Part shown: positions 1 to 6,198 of the stretch, piece after piece
Layout: each line of letters opens with the position of its first letter
How positions within the stretch are numbered: position 1 is the first letter of the stretch
Source: UBA6115 sp964534515
GTDB taxonomy: Bacteria > Bacillota > Clostridia > Christensenellales > Aristaeellaceae
Direction of reading: 5' to 3'
NCBI GenBank assembly: GCA_964534515.1
Contig: CAZHPW010000047.1
Span: 1-17,317 of the forward strand
DNA length: 17,317 nucleotides
The notes under the pieces: model-generated
What the model was told of the DNA's origin: nothing
Databases searched by the model: none
Seen by the model: only the letters and a program-made list of their open reading frames with translations
Translations under genes and position numbers: made by a program

Positions 1-288
1 TCCGCCCTGGACTTTGTCGCCGCCATCATGCTGGCGTCCACCCTGGGCTTTGGCGTCGCCCTCTCCGGCCTGGCCGTCCTTGTGTACCAAGGGGCCATCG
101 CCCTTCTGGCCGGGCTCATCGCGCCGATACCGACCCCCTCTGCCGTCAATGAAATGGCCTGCACCGGCTCGCTTCTCATCATCGCGCTCAGCCTCAACAT
201 GCTGGGCCTCACCAAAATCAAGGTGGCGGACCTGCTGCCCGCCATCCTCATCGCGCCTCTGATAACCGTTGTCGTCAGCCTTTTCTAA
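1..288 (+). CDS. DUF554 family membrane protein, C-terminal part
   Basis: The reading frame is open from the first base of the window and stops with TAA at 286-288, so only the last 95 residues are present and the start lies outside. The visible part is very hydrophobic, with about three membrane segments separated by short loops. The Pro-rich loop IPTPSAVNEMACTGSLLI and the ending GLTKIKVADLLPAILIAPLI match, from memory, the C-terminus of DUF554 proteins (B. subtilis YdfK, E. coli YqgA). These are integral inner-membrane proteins of unknown function, so no substrate can be given. The gene converges on the isomerase gene downstream, leaving 42 bases between the two stop codons. Confidence 0.85.
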   Translation, partial: SALDFVAAIMLASTLGFGVALSGLAVLVYQGAIALLAGLIAPIPTPSAVNEMACTGSLLIIALSLNMLGLTKIKVADLLPAILIAPLITVVVSLF

Positions 289-304
289 GAGCAAAGATAT
301 CATT

Positions 305-328
305 GGTGCACAACTGCATGCACCTCTT
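305..328. terminator. weak hairpin between convergent genes
   Basis: GGTGCA (305-310) and TGCACC (319-324) form a 6-bp inverted repeat around an 8-base loop, followed on the plus strand by TCTTCATT. It lies in the 42-base gap between two convergent stop codons, where a terminator is expected. The stem is short and the T-tract poor, so this is only a candidate. Confidence 0.3.
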
Positions 329-330
329 CA

Positions 331-1131
331 TTACATAAAACCGTTTTCCCGCAGCCACCTGACCGACTGGCTGAGCGCTTCTTTGGTTTTGGTCTCCAGC
401 ACCACGCTGGCGCCCTGCGCTTTTGCCAGGCCAAGGCGTTGTTTCAAGTCGATCTCGCCGCTGCCCAGAGCCTGGTGGTTTGTTTGTCCCCAGCCGTCAT
501 GGGCGTGCATATGAATCAACCTGTTTTGATGGGTCAAGTAAAAGGGCATATCGCCGTTTTGGGCGGCGTGCTCGTGCCCGATGTCCAGGCACAGACCAAA
601 ACACGCTTCTTCAAGCAGCATCTCAATGGCGGACAATTCATAGGGCAGGAATAACTCGGAGTTTTCAATCGCGATTTTAATCGGCGCGTTCCCAATCGTC
701 CTGGCGCACAGTTCGCGGAAGTTGATAACAGCCTGTACAAACGCTTCCTGATACGCCTGGTACAGATAGACCTTGCCGCTTGGCAGGGTCACAATGTTGC
801 CCCGGGGGATGTGCATATTGATGATGCGCATACCGCATTGGATACCCAGCTTGATCGCGCAGACCATGCTTTCCAGGTAGGCCTCGCGCACCTTTTGATT
901 AAAGTTGAAAGGGTCAAACAAGTCATCCAGGTGCAAGGTGAAAAAAATGCCCGCGTCCTGCGCCATCTTCTTTAAGGGAAGCCCCTCCAAGGTCTCAAGG
1001 GAGCTGAGCGGGAAATTGGTGTTCAACTCCACAAAGGCAAGGCCCTCCTCCAGGCAGGTGACAATGGCTTCCTCCACATTTTGATGCGAAAGCATAAAGG
1101 GCAGGCCAAAAGCAAATTTGTCTGTTCCCAT
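331..1131 (-). CDS. TIM-barrel sugar phosphate isomerase/epimerase family protein
   Basis: This 266-residue protein belongs to the xylose isomerase-like TIM barrel (AP endonuclease 2) superfamily. These enzymes use a divalent metal to isomerise or epimerise sugars and sugar-like substrates, or cleave abasic DNA. Candidate metal or catalytic residues lie at the ends of successive strands: HLD near 67-69, NMHIPRG (H107), IENSE (E156), LDIGH (D183, H186), HMHAHDG (H209/H211), GSGEIDL (E225) and LETK (E246). The length fits a free-standing isomerase/epimerase. Its ATG overlaps the serA stop by one base (TGATG on the minus strand), so translation is probably coupled and the gene is the third member of the serC-serA operon. 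The exact substrate cannot be read from the sequence; the context hints at a 3-carbon or serine-pathway metabolite, but this is inference. Confidence 0.8.
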   Translation of the reverse strand: MGTDKFAFGLPFMLSHQNVEEAIVTCLEEGLAFVELNTNFPLSSLETLEGLPLKKMAQDAGIFFTLHLDDLFDPFNFNQKVREAYLESMVCAIKLGIQCGMRIINMHIPRGNIVTLPSGKVYLYQAYQEAFVQAVINFRELCARTIGNAPIKIAIENSELFLPYELSAIEMLLEEACFGLCLDIGHEHAAQNGDMPFYLTHQNRLIHMHAHDGWGQTNHQALGSGEIDLKQRLGLAKAQGASVVLETKTKEALSQSVRWLRENGFM

Positions 1132-2339
1132 CAGGCGTTACCCCGCTGTATGTCAGGCACGGGGGCATGGATGACACGGACTTTCAGGATGTCCGGCATC
1201 GTGGTTAATTGCATCGCGAACTCCCTGAGCACATTGACTGAAGCGTCAAACAGCGCGCTGGCCACCTCACCCCGGCTGGCGGACACCATCTGCTCAATGT
1301 TGATGTTCGCTTCGCCAAACAAGGTGGTCACCTTGCTTAAAATACCGGGCACATTGTTGTGCAGCACCAGGATGCGCGTGGGATAGGTCGCCCGCCCCAG
1401 GTTGATGGCCGGGAAGTTGACAGAGTTGATGATATTGCCGTTGTTGAGGTAGTCTTCCGCCTGCCTGACCGCCATCACCGCGCAGTTGTCCTCGGATTCC
1501 TCGGTCGCGGCGCCAAGGTGGGGCAGCACAATGGTGCGCGGGAAGGCCATGACCTTCTCATTGGCAAAATCGGTCACATAGCCGTTAAGTTCGCCGCTGT
1601 CCAGCATCCTGCCCAGGGCGTCCTCATCCACAATCAAGTCCCGCGCGAAGTTAAGGAGCACCGCGCCTTTTTTCAGCTTAGACAGCCGGCCCTCATCAAA
1701 CAGCCCTTTGGTCTTGTCATTGAGCGGCAGGTTCAGGCTGACAAAGTCGCAGTCTGCCAGCATCTCGTTAAGCTGCCCGGCTACATGCACCGAGCGGGAC
1801 AGCTTGAGCGCATACTCAATGGACATCATCGGGTCATAGCCCGTCACTTCCATGCCCAGGGACACGGCGGCATTGGCTACCAGGTGCCCCACCGCGCCCA
1901 GGCCGACCACGCCCAGCTTCTTCCCCTTGATCTCATGTCCGGAGTACATTTTTTTCTGCTTTTCCGCGGCCTGCTGCAGGTTTTCGTCCGCAGGCTGGGT
2001 TCTAAGCCAGTTCGCGCCGTCAATGATGCCGCGGGAGGCCAGCAGCATCCCGGCCACCACCAGTTCGGCAACCGCGTTGGCGTTGCCGCCCGGGGTGTTG
2101 AGGACCACGATGCCTTGTTTCGTGCAGCGGGCCAGCGGGATGTTGTTGACCCCGGCGCCCGCCCTTGCGATAACGCGCAGGCGGTCGGGCAGGTTGGCCT
2201 CCTTGAGTTCAGCGGAGCGAACCAGCCACAAATCGGCCTCGTTCACATCCTTTGTCAGTTTAAAGTTCTCGCCCAGCTCCTTGATGCCATGCATGGAGAT
2301 GTCGTTGAGCAGGGCATACTTCCTGGCTTTCATGCTCAT
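1131..2339 (-). CDS. serA: D-3-phosphoglycerate dehydrogenase with ACT domain
   Basis: Cytoplasmic NAD-dependent enzyme oxidising 3-phosphoglycerate to 3-phosphohydroxypyruvate, the first step of serine synthesis. It has 402 residues. The split substrate-binding domain comes first, with RAGAGVNNIP near 59-68. The Rossmann domain follows, with GLGAVGH at 146-152 and GYDP at 167-170 (the Asp that selects NAD). The catalytic set is Arg233 (in NFARDLIVDEDAL), Glu261 and His274 (PHLGAA). A C-terminal ACT domain (about 322-391, starting RILVLHNNVPGIL) usually gives feedback control by serine. ARD replaces the more usual ARG after the catalytic Arg. The ATG at 2339 overlaps the serC stop as ATGA, which favours it over the second Met two codons later. 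Its product is the substrate of the SerC enzyme encoded immediately upstream. Confidence 0.95.
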   Translation of the reverse strand: MSMKARKYALLNDISMHGIKELGENFKLTKDVNEADLWLVRSAELKEANLPDRLRVIARAGAGVNNIPLARCTKQGIVVLNTPGGNANAVAELVVAGMLLASRGIIDGANWLRTQPADENLQQAAEKQKKMYSGHEIKGKKLGVVGLGAVGHLVANAAVSLGMEVTGYDPMMSIEYALKLSRSVHVAGQLNEMLADCDFVSLNLPLNDKTKGLFDEGRLSKLKKGAVLLNFARDLIVDEDALGRMLDSGELNGYVTDFANEKVMAFPRTIVLPHLGAATEESEDNCAVMAVRQAEDYLNNGNIINSVNFPAINLGRATYPTRILVLHNNVPGILSKVTTLFGEANINIEQMVSASRGEVASALFDASVNVLREFAMQLTTMPDILKVRVIHAPVPDIQRGNA

Positions 2340-3415
2340 CTTGTCCTCTCAAACTCCTTCATGTAGTCGCACAATACTTTGACGCTCTCATAGGGCATGG
2401 CGTTGTAAATGCTGGCGCGCATGCCGCCCACTGTTCGGTAGCCTTTGATGCCAGTGATGTTCAGCGCGGCCGCCCCTTTGATAAACGCGGCATCCCTGTC
2501 CTCATCACCGGTTGTAAAGGTGACATTCATGAGCGAGCGGCTGGCTTTCTCGCTGGTGCCCCGAAATAGATCGCTCTTGTCCAGCGTTTCATACAGCAGT
2601 TCCGCCTTTTTCTCGTTGCGCTCTTTGGCGCCTTCAAGCCCGCCGTTCTTTAATAGCCATTTGATGACCTTGCCGGTGATGTAGATGGCATAGGTCGGTG
2701 GCGTGTTGTGCATGGAATCGCTCTTTTGGTGAATGGCGTAGCGCAGCATCAGGGGGACCCTGCCCGGCAATTCCTCCCTAATGAGGTCTTTTCGGATCAG
2801 GACCAGGGTCAGCCCCGCGGGGCCGATGTTCTTCTGCGCGCCGGCGTAAATCAGACCATAGCGCCTTATGTCAAACGGCCTTGAAAAAACACAGGAGGAT
2901 TGGTCCGCCACCAGGGGGACCTGGCCGGTGTCCGGTATGTCTTTAAACTGGGTGCCGTAGATGGTGTTGTTCTCACAGATGTGGACATAGTCGGCCTTAT
3001 CCGGGGGCGTGTAGCCCTTTATATCGGGGATGCGGTTATAATTCTCCTCTTTGGAGGACAGCGGCACTTTTACATCAATAAAATTGCCCGCTTCCTGGGC
3101 GGCTTTCTCCGCCCAGGTGCCGGTCAGGATATAATCAGCCGTGCCATTCTTTAATAAATTCAAAGGCACCATGGAAAACTGCGTTGTGGCGCCGCCCTGC
3201 AAAAACAGGATCTCATAGTCCATCGGAATCCTGGCCAGTTTTCGGATGTTCTCCTTGGTTTCGTTCAGGATGCCGTCAAAGGCCTTGGACCGGTGGCTCA
3301 TCTCCATCACGGACAGGCCGGCGCCGGAGAAGTCATTCATTTCCTCCGCGGCTTCCAACAGCACTTCCTCCGGCAAAATGGCCGGACCGGCTGAAAAATT
3401 ATGTACTCTAACCAT
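2336..3415 (-). CDS. serC: phosphoserine aminotransferase
   Basis: PLP-dependent class V aminotransferase converting 3-phosphohydroxypyruvate and glutamate to O-phosphoserine and 2-oxoglutarate. From the chosen start it has 359 residues, close to the usual length of about 360, and begins with the typical NFSAGPA. GGATTQF (74-80) contacts the cofactor phosphate, ADQSS (170-174) carries the Asp facing the PLP ring nitrogen, AGAQKNIGPAG places the Schiff-base Lys at 195, and NTPPTYAIY (237-245) is the family loop. The frame stays open upstream to 3472, but the ATG at 3415 has AGGAGG nine bases before it and fits the family N-terminus, so the extra 19 codons are treated as leader. It is the first gene of serC-serA-isomerase. 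Confidence 0.95.
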   Translation of the reverse strand: MVRVHNFSAGPAILPEEVLLEAAEEMNDFSGAGLSVMEMSHRSKAFDGILNETKENIRKLARIPMDYEILFLQGGATTQFSMVPLNLLKNGTADYILTGTWAEKAAQEAGNFIDVKVPLSSKEENYNRIPDIKGYTPPDKADYVHICENNTIYGTQFKDIPDTGQVPLVADQSSCVFSRPFDIRRYGLIYAGAQKNIGPAGLTLVLIRKDLIREELPGRVPLMLRYAIHQKSDSMHNTPPTYAIYITGKVIKWLLKNGGLEGAKERNEKKAELLYETLDKSDLFRGTSEKASRSLMNVTFTTGDEDRDAAFIKGAAALNITGIKGYRTVGGMRASIYNAMPYESVKVLCDYMKEFERTR

Positions 3416-3504
3416 TGCTGCCTGCCTCCTGAATATTGTTCTCCCGGTGGTTGACACGCATGCCGTTTTCACGGGAACGCCCCGTCAAAGCGATTCTTAC
3501 AGGT

Positions 3505-3533
3505 ATCATACCTCAAAAACACAGCACCAATTG
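3505..3533 (-). promoter_or_regulatory. candidate serC operon promoter
   Basis: On the minus strand a TATGAT -10 box (3505-3510) lies about 90 bases before the serC ATG and just after the ferredoxin terminator. The hexamer 17 bases upstream (3528-3533, CAATTG) is a poor -35. Transcription would begin near 3498. The leader contains a small perfect hairpin, ACGGG/CCCGT at 3471-3485. I did not recognise a T-box or a known riboswitch. Confidence 0.45.
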
Positions 3534-3562
3534 CCTCTTGTGTCCGTTTTCCGTAAACTGCC

Positions 3563-3592
3563 AAAAAAGTGCCGCGGTTTTAACCGCGGCAC
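3563..3592 (-). terminator. intrinsic terminator of the ferredoxin operon
   Basis: A perfect 11-bp stem (GTGCCGCGGTT/AACCGCGGCAC, 3569-3592) with a 2-base turn (in practice a 4-base loop) is followed on the minus strand by six T (3563-3568). It starts 18 bases after the ferredoxin stop codon. This separates the Fe-S operon from the serC promoter that follows. Confidence 0.93.
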
Positions 3593-3609
3593 CCTATCAA
3601 ACTGGGGGC

Positions 3610-3795
3610 TTATTCGACTGTGATGACGCTCACCGGGCAGGAATCACGGGCTTCTTCCGCCGCCGCCTGGTTCTCAGCCGTGACGTCGGCATACGCTTCC
3701 GCCAGGTTGTCATCGTTCATGCGGAACACTTCCGGGCAGGTCTCGGCGCAAAGGCCGCAACCGATGCAGCCGTCCTGGTCAACATGTGCTTTCAT
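3610..3795 (-). CDS. single-cluster [4Fe-4S] ferredoxin
   Basis: A 61-residue acidic protein, the length of small bacterial ferredoxins of the Thermotoga type. The motif CIGCGLCAETCP supplies Cys10, Cys13 and Cys16, and the distal Cys53 in SCPVSVI is the expected fourth ligand. Cys20 remains, as in relatives where it can form a disulfide. A second CxxCxxC set is missing, so one cluster is expected, not two. It would be a soluble low-potential electron carrier. An AAAGGAG ribosome binding site precedes the ATG by about six bases. It lies 24 bases after the larger Fe-S protein gene and ends at a strong terminator, so the two are almost certainly co-transcribed. Confidence 0.93.
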   Translation of the reverse strand: MKAHVDQDGCIGCGLCAETCPEVFRMNDDNLAEAYADVTAENQAAAEEARDSCPVSVITVE

Positions 3796-3819
3796 GGGTT
3801 TCTCCTTTCTATTTTTCTA

Positions 3820-4482
3820 TTAGGCGAGAATCTCGCCCTTGGTTGACATGGTTAATACCTGGGAGGGGATGTGTTTCCCGCTGGCGGCAAGCGCCGCTTT
3901 CACAGCGCGCTCCAGCCCGCCGCAGCAGGGCACCTCCATCCGCACCAGGGTCAGGGAACGGATGTCGTTCATCTTCAAAATCGTGGCCAACTTGGCCGCG
4001 TAATCGGCGTGGTCCAGTTTCGGGCAGCCAATCAGCGTCACCCGGTTCTTCATCAGCCGTTTGTGGAAGTCGCCGTCGCAGTAGGCAGCGCAGTCCGCGG
4101 AAATCAAGAGGTCGGCGCCGTCCAGGAAATACGCGTTCTCCGCGACCAATTGCAGCTGCACCGGGAAATTCCGTGGCAGGTCTTCCTTCTTCGCAGGCGT
4201 TTTCTCATCAATACAGGGGGTTAATTCCTTCTCTTCACGGGCCAGCCGCTCCATGTGCAGTTTGACAGCCTCCTCGTCAAAGGCCGCGGCTTCCCGCTCC
4301 TCAAAGCTCAGCGCGTCCACCGGGCAGGCCGGCAGGCAGGCGCCCAGGCCGTCACAATAATCATCCCTTACCAGCGTCGCCTTGCCGTCTATCATCGCAA
4401 TCGCGCCTTCCGCGCAGGCCTCCGCGCACGCGCCGCAGCCGTTGCACTTGTTCTGGTCAATTTTAATAATCGTGCGAATCAT
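3820..4482 (-). CDS. 4Fe-4S binding protein with Cys-rich C-terminal domain
   Basis: A 220-residue soluble protein. Residues 1-60 form a ferredoxin-like double domain. The first motif is complete (CNGCGACAEAC: Cys13, 16, 19, 23). In the second (CDGLGACLPACP: Cys43, 49, 53) Leu46 stands where the second Cys should be, leaving three Cys and a nearby Asp44. The rest (about 105-220) is an uncharacterised domain with further paired Cys: Cys131 and Cys135 in SADCAAYC, Cys153 in GCPKLD, and Cys186-Cys187 in VPCCGGL. I recognise this as a protein type usually annotated only as 4Fe-4S binding protein in anaerobic Firmicutes; its reaction is not known to me. It is first in an operon with a ferredoxin, its likely redox partner. 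AAGGAG precedes the ATG. Confidence 0.85.
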   Translation of the reverse strand: MIRTIIKIDQNKCNGCGACAEACAEGAIAMIDGKATLVRDDYCDGLGACLPACPVDALSFEEREAAAFDEEAVKLHMERLAREEKELTPCIDEKTPAKKEDLPRNFPVQLQLVAENAYFLDGADLLISADCAAYCDGDFHKRLMKNRVTLIGCPKLDHADYAAKLATILKMNDIRSLTLVRMEVPCCGGLERAVKAALAASGKHIPSQVLTMSTKGEILA

Positions 4483-4517
4483 GGGTTCTCCTTCATGCTT
4501 CTTTTCTCTGCGGCATG

Positions 4518-4546
4518 ATTATACTATCCCGATGACTTTCTGACAA
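4518..4546 (-). promoter_or_regulatory. sigma-A type promoter of the Fe-S operon
   Basis: On the minus strand TTGTCA (4541-4546), a 17-base spacer and a perfect TATAAT (4518-4523) form a near-consensus vegetative promoter. The predicted start is near 4511, about 30 bases before the ATG at 4482. Confidence 0.88.
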
Positions 4547-4570
4547 ATGGGGGGATCGGATGAAAAGAAC

Positions 4571-4678
4571 GCCTCTTTTCTTTGAAAAGAAAAGAGGCAA
4601 AAGAAACTTTAATGGGGTTATCAATGTAATACTAAATTGATTCTAAAGTTTTTTGGTCCTTTTTTTCAAAAAAGGACC
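4571..4678. repeat. nested palindromic element, REP/MITE-like, noncoding
   Basis: The 155-base gap between the Fe-S promoter and the metallochaperone gene holds no ORF but three inverted repeats. A 12-bp perfect stem with a TGAA turn lies at 4571-4598 (GCCTCTTTTCTT/AAGAAAAGAGGC). A second perfect palindrome lies at 4655-4678 (GGTCCTTTTTT/AAAAAAGGACC). Between them, AAACTTTA (4604-4611) and TAAAGTTT (4644-4651) pair with each other, so the whole folds as two hairpins on a common stem. Neither hairpin has a proper T-tract on the strand of the neighbouring genes, so it is not a plain terminator. The flank at 4671-4690 also carries a GGGGACGGTCC motif on the minus strand, similar to repeats I recall near REP-associated transposases. 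Confidence 0.6.
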
Positions 4679-4701
4679 GTCCCCTTCGTCCCGACGTCCC
4701 C

Positions 4702-4905
4702 CTACTTCACGTCATAGCCCTGGTCTTCAATGGCTTCCTTCATCGCTTCAAAATTGGTCTGAGCTGGGTCAAAGGCTACCTCGGCCTGGTTCTTTTCAAG
4801 GCTGACGGTAACAGATGAAACGCCGGGCAGGGCGGTAAGCGCGCCTTCAACGGCCTTGACGCAGTGCTGGCAGGACATGCCTTCAATGTGAATGGTTTGA
4901 TTCAT
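4702..4905 (-). CDS. heavy-metal-associated (CopZ-like) metallochaperone
   Basis: A 67-residue stand-alone HMA domain. The GMSCQHC motif provides the two metal-binding cysteines, Cys12 and Cys15, and the rest fits the small beta-alpha-beta-beta-alpha-beta fold, ending in AIEDQGYDVK. Proteins of this type bind Cu(I) or similar soft metals in the cytoplasm and hand them to P-type ATPases. No such ATPase gene is visible here, so the partner must be elsewhere. The frame is open further upstream, but that part overlaps ybaK and has an unrelated composition; the ATG at 4905 has AAGGAG in front and gives the normal domain boundary. It lies 22 bases after ybaK, so the two are probably co-transcribed. 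Confidence 0.92.
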   Translation of the reverse strand: MNQTIHIEGMSCQHCVKAVEGALTALPGVSSVTVSLEKNQAEVAFDPAQTNFEAMKEAIEDQGYDVK

Positions 4906-4927
4906 GGTGTACTCCTTTTTATTGGTT

Positions 4928-5407
4928 TCAGCGTGTGAGGGGGACGAATTTGGCTCCGATGGCCTGGGCCAGGTCTTGGGGTGAGAGCAGGAGCTGGCTG
5001 CCGATTTGGCCTGCGGACACGTAGATTTGCGTGTGCAGCAGCGCGCTCTCATCAATCAGGGTGGTAAAGGGCTTCTTCATGCCGATGGGGGAGCAGCCGC
5101 CGCGCACATAGCCGGTGAGCGGCTTTAACTCATCCACGTGCAGCATCCTGAGGTTTTTGACGGAAAAGGCGGCCGCGGCCAGCTTGAGGTCCAGCTCTTT
5201 GGGCCCCGGAATAACACAAACATGATTCACCCGCTCCGTGTCCATTACCACCAGCGTTTTAAAGACGGCGTCTGGCTCCGCGTCCAATAGTTGGGCGACG
5301 GTGACGGCGTCCTGGGCCTCGTTCTGATGGGGGTAGGCGCGGGTCTGATAGGGCAGGCCCAGCTTGTCCAGGATGCGCATGGCGTTGGTCTTGTCTATCC
5401 TGCTCAT
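4928..5407 (-). CDS. ybaK: YbaK/EbsC-family Cys-tRNA(Pro) deacylase
   Basis: A 159-residue cytoplasmic protein of the YbaK/ProX editing family, which hydrolyses mischarged aminoacyl-tRNA, classically Cys-tRNA(Pro). Family features are all visible: TNAMRILDKLGLPYQ at the N-terminus, VFKTLVV with the conserved Lys50, IPGPKELDLK, the loop GYVRGGCSPIGMKK and the closing IYVSAGQIGSQL. Length is typical. The ATG at 5407 matches the family N-terminus, and an in-frame TGA lies a few codons upstream. The best purine run (GAAAGGA) abuts the ATG, leaving an unusually short or poor ribosome binding site. The gene diverges from the LUD gene across 71 bases and leads into the metallochaperone gene. Confidence 0.92.
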   Translation of the reverse strand: MSRIDKTNAMRILDKLGLPYQTRAYPHQNEAQDAVTVAQLLDAEPDAVFKTLVVMDTERVNHVCVIPGPKELDLKLAAAAFSVKNLRMLHVDELKPLTGYVRGGCSPIGMKKPFTTLIDESALLHTQIYVSAGQIGSQLLLSPQDLAQAIGAKFVPLTR

Positions 5408-5437
5408 TCCTTTCGCCCGCCTTTCTAAGGGTCATAC

Positions 5438-5463
5438 TTTGTGTTAAACTAATTATACACAAA
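5438..5463. promoter_or_regulatory. divergent promoter region with TTTGTGT dyad
   Basis: In the 71-base gap between ybaK (-) and the LUD gene (+), TTTGTGT (5438-5444) and ACACAAA (5457-5463) form a 7-bp inverted repeat with a 12-base spacer. A TATAAT box on the minus strand (5452-5457) lies at its right edge and suits ybaK, but no good -35 is seen at the right distance. A plus-strand promoter for the LUD gene could not be assigned with confidence. The dyad could be an operator serving both directions. Confidence 0.4.
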
Positions 5464-5478
5464 TATCAGGAGGCGCTT

Positions 5479-6114
5479 ATGACATATCAGCAAGAGTTTT
5501 ATGAGCTTGCCGCGAAAACCCTCATCAAGAACCTGGACCGCCGCGGGATGGAGGGCTACTATTGCCCGGACATCGCTTCGGCTGTGCAGAAAGCGCTGGA
5601 ACTGATTCCAAAGGGCGCCTCGGTCGGCTGGGGCGGCTCGGTGGGCATTGTGAACTCCGGCCTGGTGGCCGCGGTCAAGGAGGGGGATTACCGGGTGATT
5701 GACCGCGCGCTCGCCAAAACGCGGGAAGAGCAGCAGCAGGTCAAGCGCGACCTCATCACCTGTGATGTTTTTCTGATGGGCACCAACGCCATCAGCATGG
5801 ACGGCCAGTTGGTCAACATTGACGGCACGGGCAACCGCGTCGCCTACCTGTGCTATGGGCCTGAGAACGTGATTATTTTGGCCTCCATGAACAAGGTGGC
5901 CGCCGACCTGGACAGCGCTATGAGCCGCGCCAGAAACCAGGCCGCCCCGCCCAACAACATCCGGCTTCAGACCGGCAACCCCTGCACCATCACCGGCAAG
6001 TGCAGCGATTGCTTCAACGCCACCACCATCTGCTCCCAGTTTGTCATCACTCGTTACAGCAAGCCCAAGGGCCGGGTGAAGGTCATCCTGATTGGGGAAC
6101 CGCTGGGGCTGTAA
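5479..6114 (+). CDS. LUD-domain protein (DUF162, LutC/YkgG-like)
   Basis: A 211-residue soluble protein of the LUD family, whose best known members LutB and LutC take part in L-lactate oxidation. Family motifs are GWGGSVGI (50-57), DVFLMGTNAISMDGQLVN (about 96-113) and IDGTGNRVA (114-122). The C-terminus carries Cys169, Cys175, Cys178 and Cys185 (NPCTITGKCSDC...C), a four-cysteine pattern typical of the stand-alone short LUD proteins of clostridia and a possible metal or Fe-S site. No lutA or lutB neighbour is present, so a role in lactate use is not supported by context. AGGAGG lies five bases before the ATG. The gene is monocistronic and ends at a strong hairpin. Confidence 0.88.
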   Translation: MTYQQEFYELAAKTLIKNLDRRGMEGYYCPDIASAVQKALELIPKGASVGWGGSVGIVNSGLVAAVKEGDYRVIDRALAKTREEQQQVKRDLITCDVFLMGTNAISMDGQLVNIDGTGNRVAYLCYGPENVIILASMNKVAADLDSAMSRARNQAAPPNNIRLQTGNPCTITGKCSDCFNATTICSQFVITRYSKPKGRVKVILIGEPLGL

Positions 6115-6145
6115 ACCGGCATAGTTTGATTGAGCCATATCACGG

Positions 6146-6183
6146 AAAGACCCCGCCGCTTTCGCGGCAGGGTCTTTCTTCTT
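6146..6183. terminator. terminator between convergent LUD and ABC genes
   Basis: AAAGACCC (6146-6153) pairs with GGGTCTTT (6170-6177), and inside it GCCGC/GCGGC pair around TTTC, with one C-A mismatch between the two stems. On the plus strand it runs into TCTTTCTTCTT, on the minus strand into TTTCC. It sits between the LUD stop (6114) and the stop of the binding-protein gene (6199), so it can serve both directions, best the plus strand. Confidence 0.85.
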
Positions 6184-6198
6184 GGGGAAATATAAGTA

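Noticed and set aside
1359..2366. 335-codon open frame on the plus strand opposite serA
   Set aside because: It is the antisense shadow of a clearly conserved serA; its composition (many His, Gln, Arg, Val) is typical of reversed GC-rich coding sequence and no family is recognisable.
3416..3472. Extended N-terminus of serC
   Set aside because: The 19 extra codons do not fit the family, the AGGAGG site serves the ATG at 3415, and the stretch looks like transcribed leader with a small hairpin.
3415..3500. T-box or other riboswitch in the serC leader
   Set aside because: The leader is only about 80 bases with one 5-bp hairpin, and no T-box motif or terminator/antiterminator pair is visible.
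4571..4598. The 28-base palindrome as a simple intrinsic terminator
   Set aside because: The bases after it are A-rich on plus and mixed on minus, and it lies beyond a second palindrome that pairs with its flank, so a repeat element explains it better.
5449..6138. 229-codon open frame on the minus strand opposite the LUD gene
   Set aside because: It spans the divergent promoter region and mirrors a conserved LUD gene that has a good ribosome binding site.
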